Shown here piece after piece: positions 44,786 to 51,566 of a stretch of DNA of 51,566 nt. A program made the position numbers and the translations under genes. How positions within the stretch are numbered: position 1 is the first letter of the stretch; every line of letters begins with the position of its first letter. The DNA comes from Bernardetiaceae bacterium. Its GTDB lineage: Bacteria > Bacteroidota > Bacteroidia > Cytophagales > Thermoflexibacteraceae. The stretch covers positions 1 through 51,566 of the forward strand of contig JANWWZ010000019.1 in the NCBI GenBank assembly GCA_025057115.1, read 5' to 3'. The notes under the pieces were generated by a model that searched no databases, had not been told where the DNA came from, and was given only the letters and a program-made list of their open reading frames with translations.

Positions 44786-47700
44786 CTATTCACTATTCCA
44801 TGCCACGCCTACTACGCCACGTACATTAATTCTAATTGGATTTTCCATTGTGTTGGCACAGTCATTGAAGATGCGCACTACTCCACTAAGTGTAGCATTG
44901 CCTATGCCTTGCATTTCGATAGTAATGCTCCGAGTTTGACCTCCCGGAATTACGATGTTGCCGCTACCAGCTCGTTGGAAACCAGTAGGCAGTTGCCAAT
45001 TGCTAAACAAGGTGATAGGTGCAGCCGAAGCGTTCTTTACTAGAACGTTGCGCATCACACTGCCGTTAGGTTCGATGAAGCCAAAGTCCACTACTTCATT
45101 AGTGCCTGTTAGCTTGACATCAGTTCCAACATCCAGTACGTTGTTGTTATTGACATCGTACCACACTTCTATGTCGTAAGCGCCCGGCTCGTTGCCGTTG
45201 ATAAGCGTAGTACCCTCGTAGATGGGAATCTGCTGTGTTACTTTGTCAGTAGAAATTAGACCAGCAAAAGACCAGTCGTTGCTGTTGTTCCATTGCGCAT
45301 TGTGGTTCAGAGTAAGCACTATGGTACGGCGATGGAACTGCGGTCGATTGGGCTGGGTGTTTGCTGGTGTATAAGCACTAGACCGAAGAAGAGTACTATC
45401 TATACCTATCGGGTAAATCGGATTGCCTGCCCACGAAATTTCTATGTAGTGCAAATCCCCACTAACGTGAACAGGTCCGTTAATAGTAGGAGCAGGATTT
45501 CCATCGTGTCCATCAATGGTTATACTATTTAGTGAAGCACCTGGATCGAGGGTATAATAGTAACGCATGCTGAGATTACTGCTGCCGCGGGCAGGCCAAG
45601 CACTGCGGTTATCTAAGGTCATGCGCAATTGTGTGGTAGTAGAAGTGCTGTTTACTACGCGAGCAGTTACCGAGAACTCCAATGGTTTTACTACAGGTTG
45701 CGGGAAGTTCGGAGTTAACGTGCTGGCGCCATTAGGATCAAGAGCGGCTAGTGCATATACCATAGGCGAAGTGAAGTATAACCGTGGCTCGTTGCTTTGC
45801 TGCGTCCAGTTTCCAGCACGGCGAGGGAACACCCACCTATCTTCTTGCGAACCACCGTCGAGTGTGTAATTACCCCAAAGATTATTATCGGGTCCTGGTA
45901 CGATGGCACCATACGGAATGTGTCTTGGAGGAAGGTTGGCTAAGACAGTGTTGTTAGCTGAAGTGGTAGAAGGTATAAAATGCGAGATACCAGCAAAGAA
46001 CCCTGTGGCAGTTAAATGCGACAGATAACGCACACTGTTCACACTTTCTAGCCCAGGTATTTCATTGGAGTTATAGCCACACATATAGCTTAACCGACGG
46101 TTATTATGCCCTAATACACCATCAATGTTGCGCTTGGCAACTTCTCTTAGCCTATCGCGCAAGTTTTCCCAAGTGGCAGGATAGCCAGTACCAGAAGGGG
46201 TAATAGGGCTAGAAAGAGGAGTCGCTTTATTCGGATCTGTACTAGTATTTATCTCTATATAGCGAGCAAATGCCAAGCAGGCTATGGCGGCTTCTATGAC
46301 AGGGCGCAGGCTGCCATTACCACGCAATCGGCTAGCAGTAAAGTTAAACAATCCATCAGAGCCATACTGAGTAGGATTCTTCAGTAAACGGTTATCAACA
46401 GGGTCAGTAGGAGTAGGACCATTGTGTGGTATGCTTGCTGCTGGAGTACTACTGCCACCCATAAAGAGATGCCTTAGCGCATTGCGATAGCTAACAATGC
46501 TAGTAACGCCAGATGGGAAAGGAGCATCAAGTCTAAATAGTAACAAAGTAGCTGGTATCTTGTAATCTACTGGCGAGCCTAATATATCTCTTCCATGATT
46601 AAACACCTCTCCTGCTGCGGTTGAGATAAATGCGCGTGCATATGTACCCGCTTCATTGAGCAGAGAATAACTACTAGGACCTGTAAGATAAGGTCCAGGC
46701 TTGGCCTGTTCTGCTAAATATATCCAAATGGCAGCCCATGCCATATTGTCATGTATCCATGATAATATGCGATGATCGTTGGGCTCATAAATAATTGCCG
46801 GACTAGAACTTGTCGGACCAGTGTATTCATAATAATCTGGCACAGGAGGATCATAGTTATTTCCTGTAGTCGATTCGGAAGTTTCAAAGCGATGACCTGT
46901 TCCATTAGTCACCACTTGTATGCCATTGCTAATGTTTCCATCACTGTCGTAAGGCTCTATGCGCACTAAATTGTTTGACATGTCTTTGGCTACTCCAAAC
47001 ACATTTGGATTGGTAATAATGGAAGTTGTGCCAGATGTTGGACAAATACTACATAGGGTAAAGGTAGCGAAATTGGGGTAACCTGCACCATAGTCGAGCA
47101 TTTTATTAGCACCGTGCGTATAACGGAAACAGAAACTGTACAGCCTACGAGCAGCAGTAAGCAGGTCATCAGCATAGGTATCCATGCCCGTGACCCCTAC
47201 TGCGCGGAAAGTTCTTGAGGCGGCTGCTAAGGCTGCTGCCATAGAAGCCACATGCGATACATAGGGCGCATCTTTATCTGCGTAGAAGAAACGCCTTACT
47301 GGGCGGCGAGAGGCAGGCAACTGATGAATCACCTCAGCGGCTGCCCACTCGTGAGTTTTGTAGTTAATATCAGCGGGTATAGAACCACTTGCATTATTAG
47401 GTATAAGATTGTTCGCATAGCGAGAGCCATCTGCTCGTCGGTCAGTTACAAATAGGTAGATTTTATACGTGCTTTCGTCATTAGGGTTGGTAAAAGTAAA
47501 ACACTTGTCTTTAAAGAAATCCGAAATCCATTTGAGGGTGCCAAGCATGCTATTGCGCAGCTCGGGATGGTTATTGTACACGTTTGGATAGTCCAGATAG
47601 CTCCATGCTAGCATAGAGGCGACATGCGCCATAGAAACCGTTGTCTTAGTAAAATCGGAAGCCCCTTCATACAGCCCTCCTACTAAGTTGACTGCGGGGA

Positions 47701-50700
47701 ATAGGTCGCCGCCATTGGCACTGGGTTCAGTATGGGAGTTTCCGCGCCACTCTACGCGGTTAGGCAGATGAGTGCCGTTAGGGAGAGTTACTCCTGCAGT
47801 TACGTTGCCTGAGCGCTGGGTTTCAAAGTAATAGAGAGAGCGTTGCAGAGCTTTTACGTAGTCGTGTACGGGGGGAGGTGGAGGAGTAGGAGCAGGAGGG
47901 ACTTGCCCGGGTGTAGTGGGAATATCCCCGCAAAGCAGCACTCCGTTTTCGTAGAAAGGAATAAATTTAGCATTGCTGGATTCTCTATTAGGAATCGCAA
48001 AAGCTGTACGAGCAGGTAAAAGTGCATATCCCCAGTCATTAGTGAGGTTAGCAGCGTTAGAGAAAGTAATTTTTAGCACGGCATGACGCACCTCGTGGCG
48101 TTTTGCCCATGCTATGGGAGATTTCACTAAATAAGGTCCACCCGGCCAAATTAAGTGTAGGTCTGGCGCGGAAGGGGTAATACCTGCCAAGAAATTTTGT
48201 GCTGTTTGCAACGGATTAATTGTAACACGAGGAGCTGGACGAGCTCCGCCCGGAGGAACATCAAAAAGATAGTTAAAAGCTCCTGAAGTTGGATTGCGGA
48301 AATAAATTTCCACATAACAAAGTTGATGACCTGTACCATTAGTAGCTACTACATTCACTTTTGCCATTGCTGCTGGCCCTGGAAGTAATGTGACCCCATC
48401 TGTAGATGGCTCAAAGGTAGCACCATCGAGGTCGCCATATTGATTTCTATCTGCGTCTGGAACCGCTGAGATACCCCAATAAGGATTCCGCAGGCGTAAT
48501 TCAGTTACAGTAACTCCTGGTTCTAAGGTGAAATAATAACGCACAGAAGCTGCTGAAATGCCTCGTGCTGGCCAGCGGCTGCGATTATTCACTGTGATGC
48601 GAACTTCGCATATTCTAGCGGCAGTAGGAGAAACTTCATTAGTACCACTGGCATCTCTGGGTACATCTTCTCGACGCGCATGTACAGGGAACTCCATGCA
48701 AGACCAGAAAGAATTAGAGGGTATGGGGTCAGGTATGTCGTCGCCTTGTCCATCGCCATCAGCATCGGGCAAAAACTCTCGAGGAAAATGAGCTGGTAAC
48801 GGCGTTCCTCCATACCGGGACACCATATTAGCCAACACTCCTGTAAAGCAAGGTTGATAAAACGTAGCTACTTCTGTGTAGCGAGCAGGGTCGGTAATAG
48901 AGTTGGGTCGTGTATCATCCCAACGAGGTCCTCCGATGAGTGAACCAATAAGCCGGTTTCTGTTTTGCGGGGTAAAACTGATTGTTGTGGGATTTCTATC
49001 ATCGTGACCGCCCCAAGAACCTATAGCATTAGCATGCAAACCAATATCTTCGTTTAGACATCCGGGAATGTTCATGCCCACGAAGAAATTGCGCTTTTGG
49101 GGGTTGTTGCCAAAAATGTAAGACACTTGACTCTCCGCCCAAGAGATGTACTGCCCTTTTTTGACTGCGTTGGGAACGTCTTTGGCAAAGCAAAGGGCAA
49201 TCCACATGCGGGGAGTCAATTGTTCAAATACACCCCAGGCTTCAAAGGGATCGCTCGAACTTGCTCCTTGTGGGAGAGTATCCCAAGGTCCACCCATTAC
49301 ATAGGTCAGTCCTCCGGGAGAAGTAGGACGGCTGATGATAAAATCAATGGTATTTTCTAATGCCTGCCGATAGCGCGGGTCGGAAGGAACTAACCGATTG
49401 AGCAATATTGCCACAAAAGTGTCGTAGTTCATGTAGCTGGGTCCGCGCAAGGGTAGCACAGAACGGGGAGTAACGGGAGTGCCACCTAAAGTAGTAGAAG
49501 GGGGGGTATTGGGCGCAAGATCAGTCAAACAGTTATCAAAAAATTGAATAGCCTTATTGAGATGGTGTGTTGCCAAAGGAGTATTTCCATTTTTCTCTAC
49601 TTCTGCCAAGTGCATCCACACATGTGCATAGGCTATTTCGTCAGAAATAATCCGCAATGCCTCTGCCACGCTACGGGCGGTATAATACATATAGTTTCCC
49701 CAGTCAGTTTGCACGCTGTTGGGTAGTTGATGATTGTCTGCTGGTGGAGGCGGTGAAAATGAAGTTTGCTGAATAATATATGCGGGGTCAGCCGAGCTTC
49801 CATTAGAACCGCAACTGGCGTTGCAAACTTGCATTGCCATGTTAGGGAATTGGGTAAAGTCTATTTTTTCTGGAAACTTATTAGGTCCGTAGGCAGGAAA
49901 GCTTGAGGCATTTACAAAAGCATCAAAATAAGCTTGATTATGCCTCCAGTTGGCATTGATAATAGTGCCATCTGCTCTCTTAAAAGCCCCTAAACCGCGA
50001 TATTGAGCCATGAAGTTGTGCAATCGTAAGGCTCTATCGTAAAGCAAATCAGCATAGGAAATATTGCCTACTCGCCGAAAAAGGATAGAGGCGGTAGCCA
50101 TGGCTGCGGCATATTTGGCAACGTGCGGCGTATTAGGCACGTCTTTGTCTATGTAGTAGTGAGGACGCTGAGGCACCCGATGCACAATAGTACTAGAAGA
50201 AGCGGCGATAGCATGCTCTGCCCTATAATCTGAAACAACGCAAACAATCCGGTACGTAGAAGGATCATTAATATCAGTGTATAAAAAACTGCGCAACATG
50301 TAGTCCGTTCCCCACTTGATGTTTTCCAGCAAGTAAGGTAGCTGCCCTGTAGAAACGAACTGGTCGTACTGTTCTACTCCTGCCCATGCCAACATGCAAG
50401 TAGCAAAGCCGATAGAAGAAGCCCATTTAGGATGGTCACCTGCGTCTCGGAAGCCACCCTGCAATGCACCTGCTTTGTTAGCATCGGTGATATGCTGTCC
50501 CAAACCATTCCACATGCCACCGGGAGGCAACTGCAAATCATACCCATCATAAGTGTGCTGATTAGCGAGCCACCGCACGCGGTTCTGTCCCGGTGCATAC
50601 CCATAAGGAGGCATTACACCTGAGCGCTGAGCATCATAAAAGTAGATAGACTTCTGCAACGCTTCAGCATAATTAATCTGAGATTGTGCCCATATCTTGC

Positions 50701-50785
50701 TTGTAACAAGCAAGCATAAAAAAACGCTAACACATGTCTGCAAAAACTTTGCAGTCCATGGAATTGATGTAAAATTATTCTTCAT
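44786..50785 (-). CDS. giant secreted double-module glycoside hydrolase family 9 protein (GH9-CBM3-GH9-CBM3)
   Basis: A 1,999-residue secreted enzyme, probably an endo-beta-glucanase. Signal peptide (start ATG 50785, cleavage near IWAQ). Module 1 GH9 (~40-665): GGFRDAGDHPKW (~110) holds the two catalytic-side Asp residues, WAESQVSYIFGNNPQ precedes the C-terminal part, and YTEVATFYQ holds acid Glu638. A DADGDGQGDD calcium-type loop and a CBM3-like domain (~695-955; NNRSRWPARGISAASVRYYF, then FYENGVLLCGD) follow, then a Pro-rich linker. Module 2 GH9 (~975-1665) has GGLYEGASDFTK in place of DAGD and QQSNEPRLYF for the acid Glu. A second CBM3-like domain (~1675-1850) and an Ig-like/choice-of-anchor domain (~1855-1999) end the protein. 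I see no standard type IX C-terminal signal. It is monocistronic with its own terminator. Confidence 0.88.
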   Translation of the reverse strand: MKNNFTSIPWTAKFLQTCVSVFLCLLVTSKIWAQSQINYAEALQKSIYFYDAQRSGVMPPYGYAPGQNRVRWLANQHTYDGYDLQLPPGGMWNGLGQHITDANKAGALQGGFRDAGDHPKWASSIGFATCMLAWAGVEQYDQFVSTGQLPYLLENIKWGTDYMLRSFLYTDINDPSTYRIVCVVSDYRAEHAIAASSSTIVHRVPQRPHYYIDKDVPNTPHVAKYAAAMATASILFRRVGNISYADLLYDRALRLHNFMAQYRGLGAFKRADGTIINANWRHNQAYFDAFVNASSFPAYGPNKFPEKIDFTQFPNMAMQVCNASCGSNGSSADPAYIIQQTSFSPPPPADNHQLPNSVQTDWGNYMYYTARSVAEALRIISDEIAYAHVWMHLAEVEKNGNTPLATHHLNKAIQFFDNCLTDLAPNTPPSTTLGGTPVTPRSVLPLRGPSYMNYDTFVAILLNRLVPSDPRYRQALENTIDFIISRPTSPGGLTYVMGGPWDTLPQGASSSDPFEAWGVFEQLTPRMWIALCFAKDVPNAVKKGQYISWAESQVSYIFGNNPQKRNFFVGMNIPGCLNEDIGLHANAIGSWGGHDDRNPTTISFTPQNRNRLIGSLIGGPRWDDTRPNSITDPARYTEVATFYQPCFTGVLANMVSRYGGTPLPAHFPREFLPDADGDGQGDDIPDPIPSNSFWSCMEFPVHARREDVPRDASGTNEVSPTAARICEVRITVNNRSRWPARGISAASVRYYFTLEPGVTVTELRLRNPYWGISAVPDADRNQYGDLDGATFEPSTDGVTLLPGPAAMAKVNVVATNGTGHQLCYVEIYFRNPTSGAFNYLFDVPPGGARPAPRVTINPLQTAQNFLAGITPSAPDLHLIWPGGPYLVKSPIAWAKRHEVRHAVLKITFSNAANLTNDWGYALLPARTAFAIPNRESSNAKFIPFYENGVLLCGDIPTTPGQVPPAPTPPPPPVHDYVKALQRSLYYFETQRSGNVTAGVTLPNGTHLPNRVEWRGNSHTEPSANGGDLFPAVNLVGGLYEGASDFTKTTVSMAHVASMLAWSYLDYPNVYNNHPELRNSMLGTLKWISDFFKDKCFTFTNPNDESTYKIYLFVTDRRADGSRYANNLIPNNASGSIPADINYKTHEWAAAEVIHQLPASRRPVRRFFYADKDAPYVSHVASMAAALAAASRTFRAVGVTGMDTYADDLLTAARRLYSFCFRYTHGANKMLDYGAGYPNFATFTLCSICPTSGTTSIITNPNVFGVAKDMSNNLVRIEPYDSDGNISNGIQVVTNGTGHRFETSESTTGNNYDPPVPDYYEYTGPTSSSPAIIYEPNDHRILSWIHDNMAWAAIWIYLAEQAKPGPYLTGPSSYSLLNEAGTYARAFISTAAGEVFNHGRDILGSPVDYKIPATLLLFRLDAPFPSGVTSIVSYRNALRHLFMGGSSTPAASIPHNGPTPTDPVDNRLLKNPTQYGSDGLFNFTASRLRGNGSLRPVIEAAIACLAFARYIEINTSTDPNKATPLSSPITPSGTGYPATWENLRDRLREVAKRNIDGVLGHNNRRLSYMCGYNSNEIPGLESVNSVRYLSHLTATGFFAGISHFIPSTTSANNTVLANLPPRHIPYGAIVPGPDNNLWGNYTLDGGSQEDRWVFPRRAGNWTQQSNEPRLYFTSPMVYALAALDPNGASTLTPNFPQPVVKPLEFSVTARVVNSTSTTTQLRMTLDNRSAWPARGSSNLSMRYYYTLDPGASLNSITIDGHDGNPAPTINGPVHVSGDLHYIEISWAGNPIYPIGIDSTLLRSSAYTPANTQPNRPQFHRRTIVLTLNHNAQWNNSNDWSFAGLISTDKVTQQIPIYEGTTLINGNEPGAYDIEVWYDVNNNNVLDVGTDVKLTGTNEVVDFGFIEPNGSVMRNVLVKNASAAPITLFSNWQLPTGFQRAGSGNIVIPGGQTRSITIEMQGIGNATLSGVVRIFNDCANTMENPIRINVRGVVGVAWNSE

Positions 50786-51034
50786 ATTTACTGTAAATAA
50801 AAACTTTCCCTTATTCGCAGAGTGCATTTGCCCACATTTGTTAACCTTTCATTAGGATACATTATGACCTATTTGATAATCAAAGTTCTCTACAAATTTT
50901 TTTAGTGATACCCTGTTATATAAGCCTCGCCCACAGACTCTTTATTATAAATTTTTGATCACCTATGAGGTGCATCGGCAAAGTGCAGCAGTAGCACTCG
51001 GCATACCTTGATTAATAAGAGTTTTATTTATATA
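50786..51034. other. divergent intergenic region between the GH9 and delta-60-repeat genes
   Basis: 249 A/T-rich bases between two divergent starts, so it must hold both promoters. I could not find a complete TTTG-N19-TAnnTTTG match on either strand. A small stem AGTGC/GCACT (50976-50992) near the plus-strand gene has no obvious role. Confidence 0.5.
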
Positions 51035-51566
51035 TGAAAATGAAAAATCGTTACCAGAGAAGCGTTTGTTTTTTTCTATGGTTGGTGGCGGCCGTTTGTT
51101 CGGTGGGCAGGGCGCAAGCACCGCTGAATTTAAACGGGTGGCAGCCTGCTGGCGGCAATGTGCTTGCCGTAGCGCAGGATAATCAGTATGTGTACTTGGG
51201 CGGCACTTTTACGCGCATGATTAAACCCGGCACGGCAGGTGCTTTTACTCGTGGTACAGGTGTGCAAACAGGAAGTGGTGCGGTAATAAATGGCTTTCCC
51301 ATCGTTAACGGCACCATCTTAGCCGTAGCTCCTGATGGCTCTGGAGGATGGTACATTGCAGGAGAGTTTACCCAAGTAGGAGGGCAGGCACGCAATCGGA
51401 TTGCACGTATTATGGCTGACAACAGCGTTGACCCTGCTTGGAATCCAAATGCGAACGGGACGGTGCGCTGTATTGTGGTGGATGGCACTCAAATCTATGT
51501 GGGAGGTGATTTTACCAGCATTGGCGGACAAGCTCGCAACCGGATTGCTCGGCTTAGCACGGGAGG
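51035..51566 (+). CDS. secreted delta-60-repeat beta-propeller protein, 5' part (runs off the window)
   Basis: The frame opens at ATG 51035 and stays open to the edge (177 codons). A signal peptide (MKMKNRYQRSVCFFLWLVAA, cleavage near GRAQA) is followed by repeats of the form GNVLAVAQDNQYVYLGGTFT, GGWYIAGEFTQVGGQARNRI and QIYVGGDFTSIGGQARNRIA with DPAWNPNANGTV between them, the delta-60-repeat pattern common in large Bacteroidota surface proteins. Proteins like this usually end in a type IX sorting domain, which would lie outside the window. Confidence 0.85.

Overview
This looks like a chromosomal segment of a Bacteroidota bacterium, probably Cytophagia-like or a neighbouring class. The evidence is the 16S rRNA 5' end, the phylum-specific -33/-7 promoter motif (TTTG then TAnnTTTG), the type IX secretion/gliding proteins GldJ and PorZ, type III glutamine synthetase, zinc-free L31B, a fused E1 alpha/beta dehydrogenase, and DUF5916, DUF4136 and DUF4369 proteins. 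Genes are densely packed and mostly on the minus strand. I see no insertion sequence, CRISPR array or tRNA.

Left edge (1-1.4 kb): the first bases of a 16S rRNA gene read leftwards from a near-consensus promoter at 157-187. Behind the promoter lies the decayed 3' third of a ligase-associated DEXH-box helicase gene, with frameshifts, stops and small tandem duplications.

1.5-10.4 kb (minus): a PP2C/SpoIIE phosphatase sensor; an orphan nuoL whose product carries an extra ~215-residue helical C-terminal domain; a DUF5916 outer-membrane protein; and a class III CoA-transferase. Divergent from these is porZ (10.5-12.8 kb).

12.9-26.5 kb: glnN, a DUF4136 lipoprotein, a PhzF-like protein and a divergent OsmC protein. 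Next comes a minus-strand run: STAS-like protein, FKBP isomerase, agmatine deiminase, GT2 glycosyltransferase and gldJ, closed by a strong terminator. Beyond it are a hydroxyacid dehydrogenase, the fused E1 and murF. The E1 stop and murF start share one base.

26.6-34.3 kb: a P-type cation ATPase with an altered ion-site motif, a K+-dependent-type membrane pyrophosphatase, a divergent FMN hydroxyacid oxidase with a clear promoter, and a TlpA-like thioredoxin lipoprotein.

34.4-41 kb: a compact TolC-HlyD-ABC export operon whose ABC ATPase has lost most canonical catalytic residues, then a membrane-anchored ceramidase-like protein.

41.2-51.6 kb: an RDD membrane protein, a TonB-dependent receptor, rpmE2, a very large secreted protein with two GH9 and two CBM3-like modules, and divergently the first part of a secreted delta-60-repeat protein that runs off the window. 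The envelope genes fit a cell that exports large surface proteins through the type IX route and degrades beta-glucan polymers. The NuoL-like protein, pyrophosphatase and P-type ATPase are separate ion-pumping genes, not one cluster. I found no unmistakably new multi-gene system. The strongest oddities are the NuoL fusion, the degenerate ABC exporter, the double GH9 enzyme without a recognised type IX C-terminal signal, and the helicase fossil beside the rRNA promoter.
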